Counted from the stretch's first letter, positions 45,979-55,393 are shown. The stretch is DNA of 64,000 nucleotides from Streptomyces sp. NBC_01717 (GCF_036248255.1 NZ_CP109178.1:3038001-3102000), one strand, 5' to 3'. The notes: a model not told the origin generated them from the letters alone. Translations and numbers: made by a program.

Positions 45979-46950
45979 CTAAGGGCTGTCCTCGATACCA
46001 CCGAAGTGGTCCCAGCCGCCCTTGCTGGTCCAGGGCGCGCCGTCGACCGTCACCTGGGGCAGCGCCGACGGGTTGAGGACCTCGCCGATCACCTTCCAGC
46101 GGGCGGGCAGCTTCACGTCCGCCGGGAACGTGGCGACGATCGCGTGGTCCTCTCCCCCGGTGAGCACCCACTGCAGCGGATCCACGCCGACCGCCTGGCC
46201 GATGTCGGACATCTGCGAGGGGATGTCGATGAGACCGGAGCGCAGATCGATCCGGACCTTGCTGGCCTCGGCGATGTGCCCGAGGTCGGCGACGAGCCCG
46301 TCGCTGACGTCCGTCATGGCGGTGGCGCCGAGCCCGGCGGCCGCGGGGCCGGCGTGGTACGGCGGTTCGGGGCGCCGGTGGGCCTCGACGAAGGCGCGCG
46401 GCGAGCGGAAACCGCGGGAGAGCACCGCGTACCCGGCGGCGGACCAGCCGAGCCAGCCGGTGACGGCGACGACGTCGCCGGGGCGGGCGCCGGCCCGGGT
46501 GACCGGTTCGTGGTTGCGCAGATCACCGAGTGCAGTGATCGCGACGGTGATGGTCTCCCCGCCGACCACGTCACCGCCGACCACGGCCGCCCCCGCGACC
46601 TGGCATTCGTCACGGATGCCGTCCATCAGCTCGCCCGCCCAGGTGACCGGGAGTTCGGCGGGGACGACCAGGCCGAGCAGCAGCGCGGTGGGCACGGCGC
46701 CCATGGCGGCGATGTCGGCGAGATTCTGCGCGGCGGCCTTGCGTCCGACGTCGTACGCCGTCGACCAGTCGCGGCGGAAGTGCCGTCCCTCCAACAGGAT
46801 GTCGGTACTGGCCACGACCCTGCGGTCGGGAGCGGCCACGACCGCGGCGTCGTCGCCGGGTCCGAGCCGTACCGCCGGAGTGGTGGTGAGGCGGGAAGTG
46901 AGCTCCCTGATGAGCCCGAACTCCCCCAACTCGCCCACGGTTCCCTTCAC
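45979..46950 (-). CDS. thiL: Thiamine-monophosphate kinase
   Basis: 323-residue ThiL of the PurM/ThiL superfamily, which makes thiamine diphosphate from thiamine monophosphate. Nucleotide- and metal-binding blocks GPGDDAAVVAAPDRRVVAST (46-65 or so), DVSDGLVADLGHIAE and LTGGEDHAIVATF are present. First gene of thiL-thiD; divergent from the Lrp-domain gene. Confidence 0.96.
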   Translation of the reverse strand: MKGTVGELGEFGLIRELTSRLTTTPAVRLGPGDDAAVVAAPDRRVVASTDILLEGRHFRRDWSTAYDVGRKAAAQNLADIAAMGAVPTALLLGLVVPAELPVTWAGELMDGIRDECQVAGAAVVGGDVVGGETITVAITALGDLRNHEPVTRAGARPGDVVAVTGWLGWSAAGYAVLSRGFRSPRAFVEAHRRPEPPYHAGPAAAGLGATAMTDVSDGLVADLGHIAEASKVRIDLRSGLIDIPSQMSDIGQAVGVDPLQWVLTGGEDHAIVATFPADVKLPARWKVIGEVLNPSALPQVTVDGAPWTSKGGWDHFGGIEDSP

Positions 46951-47268
46951 CGAGTCTCACCTCTCATCTATCGCGCCGGACGGGCGTCCGGCCTGGATCG
47001 GCGGCCGGGGGCCGGGACCGTGGCCCGGCCGTCGGATGCAGTCTGCTCCGGTTGTCGCCGGCATGCCTGTCCCCCATCCGGACCGCTGCACTTGCGGTCG
47101 CGAGCCGTCACTGCTGTCGGTACTGTCAAGAGATACGTCAACCGCTGCCATCCGTACGCCACGCGGTGGGACGTCATCCGGTCCGCAGGTCTCCCCGCGG
47201 CCCGTGGCAACGCGATACCGTGGCGTCTCTTTCCCCCACATGATCCTCGTGGCCGCCCTGGAGGTTCC
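46951..47268. other. Divergent intergenic region between thiL and the Lrp-domain gene
   Basis: 318 bp. A 7-bp hairpin GCCGGAC-GGGC-GTCCGGC (46976-46993) and a GGCCGGG...CCCGGCC pair lie near thiL. TTGCGG (47092) and TACTGT (47121) on the plus strand are too far apart for a standard promoter. No gene seen. Confidence 0.3.
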
Positions 47269-47502
47269 GTGGTACAGGCGTACATCCTTATCCAGACCGA
47301 GGTGGGCAAGGCGTCGACCGTCGCCGAGACCATCACGAAAATCCCGGGAGTGATCCAGGCAGAGGACGTCACCGGCCCCTACGACGTGATTGTGCGCGCG
47401 CAGGCCGACACAGTCGATGAACTCGGACGCATGGTGGTCGCCAAGGTCCAGCAGGTGGAAGGCATCACCAGAACCTTGACCTGCCCGGTCGTTCATCTGT
47501 AG
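47269..47502 (+). CDS. Stand-alone Lrp/AsnC ligand-binding (RAM) domain protein
   Basis: 77 residues with no DNA-binding domain. AYILIQTEVGKASTVAETIT, PGVIQAEDVTGPYDVIVRA and VEGITRTLTCPVV are the beta-alpha-beta pattern of the AsnC effector domain. Such single-domain proteins may modulate full-length Lrp regulators or bind amino acids. GTG at 47269 with GGAGG. Followed 20 bp later by the DUF3515 gene. Confidence 0.9.
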   Translation: MVQAYILIQTEVGKASTVAETITKIPGVIQAEDVTGPYDVIVRAQADTVDELGRMVVAKVQQVEGITRTLTCPVVHL

Positions 47503-47522
47503 CCCCCTTATACGCTGGGCCG

Positions 47523-48011
47523 GTGACGTCCTTCCGCCGCCGGCTTCGCCGCCCCGTGTTCCTCGGCCCGTCCGCTGCCGTTCTGCTGCTGGCCGCGGCG
47601 GGCTGCTCCACCACGGACGCCCATGCGTCGATCACGGTTCCCACCCCGACGCCGGAAGCCGCAGCCTACTGCCGTGCACTGCACAAGGAGCTGCCGAAGA
47701 CCGTCGCCGGACAGGAGCGCAACGACCCCGGGCCGAAGTCGGAGCTGACCGCCGGCTGGGGGGACGGGGCGATCGTACTGCGCTGCGGCGTCGACCGGCC
47801 CGCAAAGATGGACGATCCGATGGCGAAGGGGGCCGAGGCGGACGGCGTCAACTGGCTGCTGGAGCAGCCGGAGGACGCCGGTCCGCGCTTCACCACCACC
47901 TATCGCAAGGCGTATGTCGAGGTATCGCTCTCGACGGCGTACGCGCATGACATCAGCCCGCTGGCAGCGTTCGCCGCCGCCGTCAAGAAGACGGTCCCCA
48001 GCAGCATCTAG
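47523..48011 (+). CDS. DUF3515-family lipoprotein
   Basis: 162 residues. A signal peptide ends in the lipobox LLLAAAGC (Cys27). The mature region has the Cys-containing PEAAAYCRALHKELP and AIVLRCGVDRP, typical of this actinobacterial family of unknown function. GTG start; may be co-transcribed with the Lrp-domain gene. Confidence 0.88.
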   Translation: MTSFRRRLRRPVFLGPSAAVLLLAAAGCSTTDAHASITVPTPTPEAAAYCRALHKELPKTVAGQERNDPGPKSELTAGWGDGAIVLRCGVDRPAKMDDPMAKGAEADGVNWLLEQPEDAGPRFTTTYRKAYVEVSLSTAYAHDISPLAAFAAAVKKTVPSSI

Positions 48012-48069
48012 AGAGTGTCGTCCGCGCGGTCCGGCCCGGTGCCTGTGCGCACATCCGGCCCGGTGCTTC

Positions 48070-49227
48070 TCAGCGCAGGCCGGTCGGGCGGGTCAACGCT
48101 GCCTGGATCAGCCGGTCCACCAGCTCCTGGTAGCTCACGCCGCTCTCCTGCCACATCCGCGGGTACATGGAGATCGGGGTGAAGCCCGGCAGCGTATTGA
48201 TCTCGTTGATCACGAAGCTGCCGTCCTCGGTGAGGAAGAAGTCGGCGCGCACCAGGCCCTCGCAGGACGCCGCCTCGAAGGCCTCGACCGCGAGCCGCTG
48301 GACCTCGGCCGTCTGCTCCTCGGTGAGCGGGGCGGGCACGATCCCGGACGCCGAGTCGATGTACTTGGCCTCGAAGTCGTAGAAGTCGTGCGCGGTGACC
48401 GGCGGGATCTCGGCGGGCACGCTGGCGCGCGGTCCGTCCTCGAACTCCAGCACCCCGCACTCGATCTCGCGGCCCCGCAGCAGCGACTCGACCAGGAACT
48501 TGGGGTCGTGGCGGCGGGCTTCCTCGATCGCCTCGTCGAGGCCGGAGAGGTCGTCGACCTTGGTGATACCGATGGACGAACCTGCCCGGGCGGGCTTGAT
48601 GAAGAGCGGCCAGCCGTGCTCACCGGCGAAGTCCACGATGCGCTTGCGGGCACCGGAGCGGTCGGTGTCCCACTCACGGGGGCGGATCACGACGTACGGA
48701 CCGACGGGCAGCCCGAACGAGGTGAACACCCGCTTCATGTACTCCTTGTCCTGGCCGACCGCCGAGGCGAGCACACCGGCGCCCACGTACGGCACCCCGG
48801 ACAGCTCCAGGAGCCCCTGGAGGGTGCCGTCCTCGCCGTACGGGCCGTGCAGGACGGGGAAAACGACGTCGACCTCGCCGAGCGCCTTCGGGACCGAGCC
48901 GGGCTCGCTGTAGACCACCTCGCGGCTGCCGGGGTCGACGGAGAGCACCACGCCGCCCTCGCTGGACTCGGCCAGTTGTGCCACGTCCGGCATCTTCCGG
49001 TCGGTGATGGCCATCCGCTCGGGCTCGTCGGCGGTGAGCGCCCAGCGGCCGTCCGTCGTGATGCCGATCGGCAGGACGTCGTACTTCGTCCGGTCGATGG
49101 CGTTCAGGACGGCACCTGCGGTGACGACCGAAATGCCGTGTTCGGAGCTGCGGCCGCCGAACACGACGGCCACACGCGGCTTGCGGAGCTGCTGCTCCGG
49201 GCTCTGGGGGAGGTTCTCGCTGCTCAT
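48070..49227 (-). CDS. ddl: D-alanine--D-alanine ligase
   Basis: 385-residue ATP-grasp ligase making the D-Ala-D-Ala dipeptide for peptidoglycan. VAVVFGGRSSEHGISVVTAG (N-terminal), ATP-site LFIKPARAGSSIGITKV, and NEINTLPGFTPISMYP (metal ligands) are present. The Tyr/Phe specificity residue region was not assessed. ATG at 49227 chosen as the usual start; an upstream start would add about 23 residues. Confidence 0.96.
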   Translation of the reverse strand: MSSENLPQSPEQQLRKPRVAVVFGGRSSEHGISVVTAGAVLNAIDRTKYDVLPIGITTDGRWALTADEPERMAITDRKMPDVAQLAESSEGGVVLSVDPGSREVVYSEPGSVPKALGEVDVVFPVLHGPYGEDGTLQGLLELSGVPYVGAGVLASAVGQDKEYMKRVFTSFGLPVGPYVVIRPREWDTDRSGARKRIVDFAGEHGWPLFIKPARAGSSIGITKVDDLSGLDEAIEEARRHDPKFLVESLLRGREIECGVLEFEDGPRASVPAEIPPVTAHDFYDFEAKYIDSASGIVPAPLTEEQTAEVQRLAVEAFEAASCEGLVRADFFLTEDGSFVINEINTLPGFTPISMYPRMWQESGVSYQELVDRLIQAALTRPTGLR

Positions 49228-49300
49228 ATCGCGTTGAGCGTACCTGCTGGTACGGGTCACGTCAGCGCCCCCGGGGCCGACCCGCGTACGGAGCATCCAC

Positions 49301-50311
49301 TCAGTGGCGCTCGGCCTTCGCGCTGCGCGACATCAGCTCGCCCAGTGCGACCATCGGCGGCTTGCCCTCGTGGACGATGGAGACGACCGTCTCCGTGATG
49401 GGCATGTCGATCCCGTGCCGGCGTGCCAGATCGCGCACCGATTCACAGGACTTGACGCCCTCGGCGGTCTGCTTGGTGACGGCGATGGTCTCTTCCAGCG
49501 TCATGCCGCGGCCGAGGTTGGTGCCGAAGGTGTGGTTGCGCGACAGCGGCGAGGAGCAGGTCGCCACCAGGTCGCCCAGGCCCGCGAGTCCGGAGAACGT
49601 CAGCGGGTCGGCGCCCATGGCGAGGCCGAGCCGGGTGGTCTCGGCGAGGCCGCGGGTGATGAGCGAGCCCTTGGCGTTGTCGCCGAGGCCCATCCCGTCG
49701 GCGATGCCGACGGCGAGACCGATGACGTTCTTGACCGCGCCGCCCAGTTCGCAGCCGACCACATCGGTGTTGGTGTACGGGCGGAAGTACGAGGTGTGGC
49801 AGGCGGCCTGGAGGCGGCGGGCCACCGACTCGTCCTGGCAGGCGACGACGGCCGCGGCAGGGCGGCGTTCGGCGATCTCCTTGGCCAGGTTGGGGCCGGT
49901 GACGACGGCGATGCGGTCCACACCGACCTTGGTGACGTCCTCGATGACCTCGCTCATCCGCTCGGCGGTGCCGAGTTCGACGCCCTTCATCAGCGAGACG
50001 AGCACGGTGTCCGGTCCGAGGTGCGGGGCCCAGTCGGCGAGGTTGGCGCGCAGTGTCTGCGACGGCACGGCGAGCACCGCGAAGTCGGCGCCGCGCAGCG
50101 CCTCCGCGGCGTCGGTGGTGGCCCTGATGGACTCGGGGAGTTCAATTCCCGGCAGATAGTCGGGGTTGGTACGGGTCGTGTTGATCGCCTCGACGGCCTC
50201 GGCACGACGGCCCCAGAGAGTGACCTCGCCACCGGCGTCGGCGAGGATCATGCCGAACGCCGTACCCCATGAGCCGGTTCCGAAGACGGCTGCTTTTACG
50301 GGGTGCGTCAC
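49301..50311 (-). CDS. gpsA: Glycerol-3-phosphate dehydrogenase [NAD(P)+]
   Basis: 336 residues. Nucleotide-binding GTGSWGTAFGMILADAG, catalytic-Lys region GGAVKNVIGLAVGIADGM and GLAGLGDLVATCSSPLSRN are intact. It makes sn-glycerol-3-phosphate for phospholipids. Its start overlaps the end of plsC by four bases, so both lipid genes are coupled. Confidence 0.97.
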   Translation of the reverse strand: MTHPVKAAVFGTGSWGTAFGMILADAGGEVTLWGRRAEAVEAINTTRTNPDYLPGIELPESIRATTDAAEALRGADFAVLAVPSQTLRANLADWAPHLGPDTVLVSLMKGVELGTAERMSEVIEDVTKVGVDRIAVVTGPNLAKEIAERRPAAAVVACQDESVARRLQAACHTSYFRPYTNTDVVGCELGGAVKNVIGLAVGIADGMGLGDNAKGSLITRGLAETTRLGLAMGADPLTFSGLAGLGDLVATCSSPLSRNHTFGTNLGRGMTLEETIAVTKQTAEGVKSCESVRDLARRHGIDMPITETVVSIVHEGKPPMVALGELMSRSAKAERH

Positions 50312-51060
50312 TTGGGTCCCTTCCCTTCGGCCTTGCGCCGCTGTTCGGCACGCGCCTTGCGGTGGTCGTAGAGCTGGGCGGGGGCCTTCTCGCCGCGTAC
50401 GACTTCGAGCTGGGCGGTGACCGCGGCCATGATGACCTCGGTCGCCTCACGCAGGACGTCGGGCGTCGGCTCCTTGTCGTGGAACCGGGAGAGGTCGACG
50501 GGCGGTCCGGCCTGCACCTGGAGCGTCTTGCGGGGGAAGAGCCGGAGCTTCTGCTCCTTGGCGTACGGCGGCATCGCGAGGTTGGCGCCCCACTGCGCGA
50601 CGGGAATGACCGGGGCCTTCGTCATCAACGCGACGCGGGCGGCGCCGGTCTTGCCTGCCATCGGCCACATGTCGGGGTCGCGGGTGAGGGTGCCCTCCGG
50701 GTAGAAGGCGACGCATTCACCGCGCTCGATGGCGTCGACGGCGGCCCGGAAAGCGTCCAGCGCATTGGTCGTCTCGCGGTACACGGGGATCTGTCCGGTG
50801 CCGCGCAGGATCATTCCGACAAAGGGAGTCTTGAAGAGGCCCGCCTTGGCGAGAAGCCGCGGCACCCGGCCGGTGTTGTACTGGAAGTGACCGTAGGAAA
50901 GCGGGTCCAGATACGAGTTGTGGTTGACCGCAGTGATGAATCCGCCGTCGGCCGGGATGTGTTCCATTCCCCGCCAGTCACGCTTGAACAGAACCACCAG
51001 CGGTGGTTTTGCGATGGCCGCCGCCAGGCGGTACCAGAAGCCGATTCTGCGGCGGGACAC
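50308..51060 (-). CDS. plsC: 1-acyl-sn-glycerol-3-phosphate acyltransferase
   Basis: 250 residues from GTG 51060 (GAGGAAGG upstream). Acyltransferase motifs NHNSYLDP (NHx4D) and FYPEGTLTR (EGT) are present with GTGQIPVYRE between them. It makes phosphatidic acid. A basic C-tail (DHRKARAEQRRKAEGKG) follows. Overlaps gpsA by four bases. Confidence 0.93.
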   Translation of the reverse strand: MSRRRIGFWYRLAAAIAKPPLVVLFKRDWRGMEHIPADGGFITAVNHNSYLDPLSYGHFQYNTGRVPRLLAKAGLFKTPFVGMILRGTGQIPVYRETTNALDAFRAAVDAIERGECVAFYPEGTLTRDPDMWPMAGKTGAARVALMTKAPVIPVAQWGANLAMPPYAKEQKLRLFPRKTLQVQAGPPVDLSRFHDKEPTPDVLREATEVIMAAVTAQLEVVRGEKAPAQLYDHRKARAEQRRKAEGKGPK

Positions 51061-51211
51061 TCGGACACCTTCCTCTACGGACCTGACGAGCTGCCTGGCC
51101 CATGGGCGGCCAATTCTGGCCCCAGGCCCCTGCTCTGTCGAGAACACCGTACGCCTCGCCTCCGGGACCGAACCTCCGGGTTGTCACACCGGCAGGCGAG
51201 AATGAGCGGCG

Positions 51212-51895
51212 ATGTGCATCGAGGGGGAGATCGCCACGAACACCGACCCGACCGGCCTGTGGTCCCTGGTCGTCCCGTTGAAGCCGCTGGCACAGGGCAA
51301 GAGCAGGCTCACGGGGGCGGCCGGCGTCATGCTGCGCCCCCGGCTCGCCCTGGCCTTCGCGCAGGACACCGTGGCTGCCGCGCTGTCCTGCCGGGCCGTA
51401 CGGGATGTGGTGGTCGTCACGGACGACCCGGTGGCCGCGGCCGCGCTCGCGGCGCTCGGGGCGCGCACCGTTCCCGACGAACCGGCCGCCGGGCTCAACG
51501 CCGCACTCGTCCACGGCGAGCGGGCGGTGCGCGACCGGCGGCCCGCCGCCGCGGTCGCGGCGCTGAACGCGGATCTGCCCGCACTGCGACCCGCGGAATT
51601 GGCCCGGGTCCTCGATTTCGCAACCGAATTTCCTCGCGCATTTGTTACGGATGCGACAGGAATCGGCACGACATTTCTTTCGGCTACGTCCGGGGTGGAA
51701 TTGCGTCCGGCTTTCGGTGGCCCGTCCAGGGCTCGGCATCTTTCCTCCGGCGCGGTGGAAATCACGTCAGCCGGTATCGATTCGGTCCGCCAGGACGTGG
51801 ACACCGGCGACGATCTGCGGGCGGCCGTGCGCCTCGGGGTCGGCCCGTACACGGCGGACCGCTGGGCCGCGGGCGTGCCCGCGCGGGACCGATAG
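51212..51895 (+). CDS. cofC: CofC/FbiD-type guanylyltransferase for coenzyme F420
   Basis: 227 residues with a MobA-like fold: WSLVVPLKPLAQGKSRLTG (nucleotide-binding), VVVVTDDP and AALNADLPALRP. It activates phosphoenolpyruvate or phospholactate with GTP for the F420 side chain. Positions 51620-51710 are markedly A+T-richer at third codon positions than the rest. Followed 10 bp later by a small gene; divergent from plsC. ATG 51212; a slightly later start is possible. Confidence 0.9.
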   Translation: MCIEGEIATNTDPTGLWSLVVPLKPLAQGKSRLTGAAGVMLRPRLALAFAQDTVAAALSCRAVRDVVVVTDDPVAAAALAALGARTVPDEPAAGLNAALVHGERAVRDRRPAAAVAALNADLPALRPAELARVLDFATEFPRAFVTDATGIGTTFLSATSGVELRPAFGGPSRARHLSSGAVEITSAGIDSVRQDVDTGDDLRAAVRLGVGPYTADRWAAGVPARDR

Positions 51896-51905
51896 GCTGC
51901 CGTTC

Positions 51906-52109
51906 ATGCAGGCGACCTCGTACACGTACGACCCCGAGACCCGCACCGGCAGTGTGCTGCTCGACGACGGCACCCCGGTGGAATTCGACGCCCCGGCCTT
52001 CGACGCGGGCGGCCTGCGGCTGCTGCGCCCCGGGCAGCGGGTGCGGATCGAGGTCGCGGGCGAGGGTGCGGACCGGCGGATCACCCTGGTGACGCTGCAG
52101 ACGTTCTGA
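51906..52109 (+). CDS. Small cold-shock/OB-like beta-barrel protein
   Basis: 67 residues, mostly beta strands: GSVLLDDGTPVEFDAPAFDA, GGLRLLRPGQRVRIEV, ITLVTLQTF. The pattern is like a cold-shock or S1-type OB fold, but no RNP motif was recognised. It follows cofC closely, may be translationally coupled, and ends before a hairpin. Confidence 0.7.
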   Translation: MQATSYTYDPETRTGSVLLDDGTPVEFDAPAFDAGGLRLLRPGQRVRIEVAGEGADRRITLVTLQTF

Positions 52110-52165
52110 AGGGCGCCTCGGACCACCGGGCCCCTCCGGCAGCGGGCCGGGCCCCGAACAGCCCG

Positions 52166-52197
52166 CGGGCCGGGCTCCCCATGGGGAGCCCGGCCCG
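52166..52197. terminator. Terminator between the small OB-like gene and hupS
   Basis: A palindrome CGGGCCGGGCTCCCC-AT-GGGGAGCCCGGCCCG; about 14 bp stem and CATG loop between convergent genes. Confidence 0.8.
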
Positions 52198-52228
52198 GCG
52201 CGTGTGAGAAGCCCTGCGCTGCTCGGTC

Positions 52229-52894
52229 TCACTTCTTCCGCGCGACGGCCTTCTTGGCCGTGGTCTTGCGCGCCGTGGTCTTCTTCGCGGGCGCCTTCTT
52301 CGCCGTGGTCTTCTTGGCGGGCGCGGTCTTGCTGGCGACGGTCTTCTTGACGGCCGTGGTCTTCTTCGCCGCCGCGGCCGTGGTCTTCTTGGCCGGCGTG
52401 GTCTTCTTGGCCGCCGCGGTGGTCTTCTTCGCGGTGGTCTTCTTGGCGGCGGTGGTCTTCGCCGCGGTCACCGCCTTCTTGGCGGTGGCCTTCTTCGCCG
52501 TGGCCTTCTTGGCAGTGGCCTTCTTGGCGGCGGCCTTCGTGGTCGTACGGGTGGAAGCACCGCCCGAGAGGCTGCCCTTGGGCGCCTTCTTCACGGCCAC
52601 ATCGTGCTTGGGGAGCTTCTTCGAGCCGCTCACCAGGTCCTTGAAGCCCTGTCCCGCGCGGAAGCGGGGCACCGAGGTCTTCTTGACCCGTACGCGCTCA
52701 CCCGTCTGCGGGTTGCGGGCGTAGCGAGCCGGCCGGTCGACCTTCTCGAACGAGCCGAAGCCGGTGACCGAGACACGGTCCCCGGCGACAACGGCACGGA
52801 CGATCGCGTCGAGTACCGCGTCGACAGCGTCTGCGGCCTGCTGGCGGCCGCCGACCTTGTCGGCAATCGCTTCTACGAGCTGCGCCTTGTTCAC
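52229..52894 (-). CDS. hupS: HU-like nucleoid protein with lysine-rich tail
   Basis: 221 residues. The HU/IHF domain (1-90: MNKAQLVEAIADKVGGRQQA, then GFGSFEKVDRPARYARNPQT) is followed by a 115-residue Ala/Lys/Thr repeat tail of KKTTAK/KKATAK units resembling histone H1. HupS in S. coelicolor helps compact the spore nucleoid. The tail repeats at the DNA level are a plausible source of length changes. A good promoter lies upstream. Confidence 0.96.
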   Translation of the reverse strand: MNKAQLVEAIADKVGGRQQAADAVDAVLDAIVRAVVAGDRVSVTGFGSFEKVDRPARYARNPQTGERVRVKKTSVPRFRAGQGFKDLVSGSKKLPKHDVAVKKAPKGSLSGGASTRTTTKAAAKKATAKKATAKKATAKKAVTAAKTTAAKKTTAKKTTAAAKKTTPAKKTTAAAAKKTTAVKKTVASKTAPAKKTTAKKAPAKKTTARKTTAKKAVARKK

Positions 52895-52945
52895 GTCTTC
52901 CCCTTCGGAGACATTGCCAGAACGAAAGTGTTCAAGCGTTTTCGC

Positions 52946-52974
52946 ACGTTAGGCAGATATATACCGCAAATCAA
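52946..52974 (-). promoter_or_regulatory. Candidate promoter of hupS
   Basis: On the minus strand TTGATT (52974-52969), 17-bp spacer, TAACGT (52951-52946). Start of transcription would be near 52939, leaving a 45-nt leader. Confidence 0.6.
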
Positions 52975-53037
52975 ACACGAAACGGGCTAATCACCCTAGT
53001 GCCGCAACGAAGTCGACCGCTGCGCAGTTCCGCAGAG

Positions 53038-53265
53038 TCAGTCACCTTCGGGGAATCGGCCCTCATCGAGGTCCTTCATCAACCGGTCCAGACGCCTTGC
53101 CGCATCCGGTAGATCGTGCTTCGCCGCGGCCGTGACGACCAACAGCTTCCGGGACAGCGCCATCCTTACGCCCTCCGGGACTTGCAGTGCGCGCACTCTT
53201 GCGTGCGCTTCCTTCAATTGGTCGGCGACTTGGCCGTAAAGCTTGAGTTGGCTGTCGCGTTCCAT
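53038..53265 (-). CDS. Small hypothetical protein next to leuCD
   Basis: 75 residues, mostly helical and charged (SQLKLYGQVADQLKEAHARV, then DLPDAARRLDRLMKDLDEG). No family recognised. The ATG at 53265 has no ribosome-binding site; a CACAAT 6 bp before it could be a -10, suggesting a leaderless mRNA. Conserved position after leuD and before hupS in streptomycetes, as I recall. Confidence 0.65.
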   Translation of the reverse strand: MERDSQLKLYGQVADQLKEAHARVRALQVPEGVRMALSRKLLVVTAAAKHDLPDAARRLDRLMKDLDEGRFPEGD

Positions 53266-53319
53266 GCACCGATTGTGCCATCTGGGGCGAGTTGTCGCCC
53301 GACGGGGTCTCAACAAGCG

Positions 53320-53353
53320 ACTGCGCCCTCTACCAGAAGGTAGAGGGCGCAGT
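53320..53353. terminator. Terminator of leuCD
   Basis: ACTGCGCCCTCTACC-AGAA-GGTAGAGGGCGCAGT, a perfect 15-bp stem with a GNRA-like loop, 16 bp after the leuD stop. Confidence 0.88.
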
Positions 53354-53369
53354 ACTGGAAACGCGCTGC

Positions 53370-53963
53370 TCAGGCGTTAATTGTACGCGGCTTGAAGGTC
53401 GGCCTTGCCGCCTCATAAGTCGCGATGTCCGCTTCGTTCTGAAGGGTGAGGCTGATGTCGTCCAGCCCGTTCAGCAGTCGCCAGCGGGCGTTCTCGTCGA
53501 GCTCGAAGTCGGCGGTGATGCCCTCGGCGCGGACCTGGCGCTCCTCCAGGTCGACGGTGATCTCGACCTTCGGGTCGGCCTCGGTCAGCTCCCAGAGTGC
53601 GTCGACCACCTTCTGGTCGAGCACGACGGTCAGCAGGCCGTTCTTCAGCGAGTTGCCGCGGAAGATGTCGGCGAACCGGGACGAGATGACGGCCTTGAAA
53701 CCGTAGTTCTGCAGGGCCCAGACGGCGTGTTCACGGGACGAGCCGGTACCGAAGTCGGGACCTGCCACCAGGACCGTGGCGCCGTCCCGCTCGGGGCGGT
53801 TGAGGACGAAGTTCCCGTCCTTGCGCCAGGCCTCGAAGAGTCCGTCCTCGAAGCCGTCGCGGGTGACCTTCTTCAGCCAGTGGGCGGGGATGATCTGGTC
53901 GGTGTCGACGTTGCTGCGGCGCAGCGGGACAGCCCGGCCGGTGTGTGTGGTGAAAGCTTCCAT
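53370..53963 (-). CDS. leuD: 3-isopropylmalate dehydratase small subunit
   Basis: 197 residues. [15 protein letters not shown] (swivel domain), [20 protein letters not shown] and the [15 protein letters not shown] block are complete. With LeuC it isomerises 2- to 3-isopropylmalate in leucine synthesis. Five bases after leuC. Confidence 0.98.
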   Translation of the reverse strand: MEAFTTHTGRAVPLRRSNVDTDQIIPAHWLKKVTRDGFEDGLFEAWRKDGNFVLNRPERDGATVLVAGPDFGTGSSREHAVWALQNYGFKAVISSRFADIFRGNSLKNGLLTVVLDQKVVDALWELTEADPKVEITVDLEERQVRAEGITADFELDENARWRLLNGLDDISLTLQNEADIATYEAARPTFKPRTINA

Positions 53964-53968
53964 GATTC

Positions 53969-55393
53969 TCAGACTCCGGCGGACGTACGGGCGTCGGACA
54001 GGTCGGCCGGCGAGGCCAGGTGGCCCAGCACGGCGGTGGCGGCGGCGACCTGCGGGGAGACCAGGTGAGTACGGCCGCCCTTGCCCTGCCGGCCCTCGAA
54101 GTTACGGTTCGAGGTCGAGGCGGAGCGCTCGCCGGGGGCCAGCTGGTCGGGGTTCATACCGAGACACATCGAGCAACCCGCGTGCCGCCATTCGGCGCCT
54201 GCCGCGGTGAAGACCTTGTCCAGGCCCTCCTCGACAGCCTGCAGGGCGACCCGGACCGAACCGGGGACGACCAGCATCCGTACGCCGTCGGCGACTTTGC
54301 GGCCGTCCAGGATCGAGGCCGCGTTACGCAGGTCCTCGATGCGGCCGTTGGTGCAGGAGCCTACGAAGACGGTGTCGACACCGATCTCGCGCAGCGGCTG
54401 CCCAGCGGTCAACCCCATGTATTCCAGGGCCTTTTCGGCGGCGTTCCGCTCCGAGGCGTCCTCGTACGAAGCGGGGTCGGGGACGTTCGCCGACAGGGGC
54501 GCACCCTGACCGGGGTTGGTGCCCCAGGTGACGAACGGGGCCAGTTCCGCGGCGTCGATGACCACCTCGGCGTCGAAGACCGCGTCCTCGTCCGTGCGCA
54601 GCGTCTTCCAGTACGCGACGGCGGCGTCCCAGTCCTCGCCCTGAGGGGCGTGGTCGCGGCCCTTCAGGTAGTCGAACGTGGTCTCGTCCGGGGCGATCAT
54701 GCCGGCCCGGGCGCCCGCCTCGATCGACATGTTGCAGATGGTCATCCGGGCTTCCATCGAGAGCTTCTCGATGGCCGAGCCGCGGTATTCGAGGATGTAG
54801 CCCTGGCCGCCGCCGGTGCCGATCCGGGCGATGATCGCGAGGATCAGGTCCTTGGCCGTCACGTCGTGGGGCAGTTCGCCGTCGATGGTGATCGCCATCG
54901 TCTTCGGACGGGCCAGCGGCAGCGTCTGGGTGGCCAGCACGTGCTCGACCTGGCTGGTGCCGATGCCGAACGCCAGCGCGCCGAACGCGCCGTGCGTGGA
55001 GGTGTGGGAGTCGCCGCAGACGACCGTGGTGCCGGGCTGGGTCAGCCCCAGCTGCGGGCCGACCACGTGCACGACGCCCTGCTCGACGTCGCCCAGCGGG
55101 TGCAGCCGTACGCCGAACTCCGCGCAGTTCTTGCGCAGCGTCTCCAACTGGGCGCGGGAGACCGGGTCGGCGATGGGCTTGTCGATGTCGAGGGTCGGGG
55201 TGTTGTGATCCTCGGTGGCGATGGTGAGGTCGAGGCGCCGCACCCGGCGTCCGGCCTGACGGAGGCCGTCGAAGGCCTGCGGGCTGGTCACCTCGTGCAG
55301 CAGGTGCAGATCGATGAAGAGGAGGTCGGGCTCACCTTCGGCGCGCCGGACGACATGGTCGTCCCAGACCTTCTCCGCGAGTGTCCTACCCAT
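53969..55393 (-). CDS. leuC: 3-isopropylmalate dehydratase large subunit
   Basis: 474 residues. Aconitase-fold enzyme with three [4Fe-4S] cysteines in [14 protein letters not shown] and [15 protein letters not shown] 55393 has GGAGGG just upstream, right behind a hairpin (55406-55425). Divergent from ndgR, the IclR-type regulator of leuCD in streptomycetes. Confidence 0.98.
   Translation of the reverse strand: MGRTLAEKVWDDHVVRRAEGEPDLLFIDLHLLHEVTSPQAFDGLRQAGRRVRRLDLTIATEDHNTPTLDIDKPIADPVSRAQLETLRKNCAEFGVRLHPLGDVEQGVVHVVGPQLGLTQPGTTVVCGDSHTSTHGAFGALAFGIGTSQVEHVLATQTLPLARPKTMAITIDGELPHDVTAKDLILAIIARIGTGGGQGYILEYRGSAIEKLSMEARMTICNMSIEAGARAGMIAPDETTFDYLKGRDHAPQGEDWDAAVAYWKTLRTDEDAVFDAEVVIDAAELAPFVTWGTNPGQGAPLSANVPDPASYEDASERNAAEKALEYMGLTAGQPLREIGVDTVFVGSCTNGRIEDLRNAASILDGRKVADGVRMLVVPGSVRVALQAVEEGLDKVFTAAGAEWRHAGCSMCLGMNPDQLAPGERSASTSNRNFEGRQGKGGRTHLVSPQVAAATAVLGHLASPADLSDARTSAGV

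Noticed and set aside
45937..47268. TPP riboswitch upstream of thiL or thiD
   Set aside because: No THI-box-like conserved segments were found by eye.
47523..48069. TCCGGCCCGGTGC direct repeat near 48030 as a terminator
   Set aside because: It is a direct, not an inverted, repeat and does not fold into a stem.
52254..52560. Tandem repeat element in its own right
   Set aside because: It is the Lys/Ala/Thr tail of HupS in frame.
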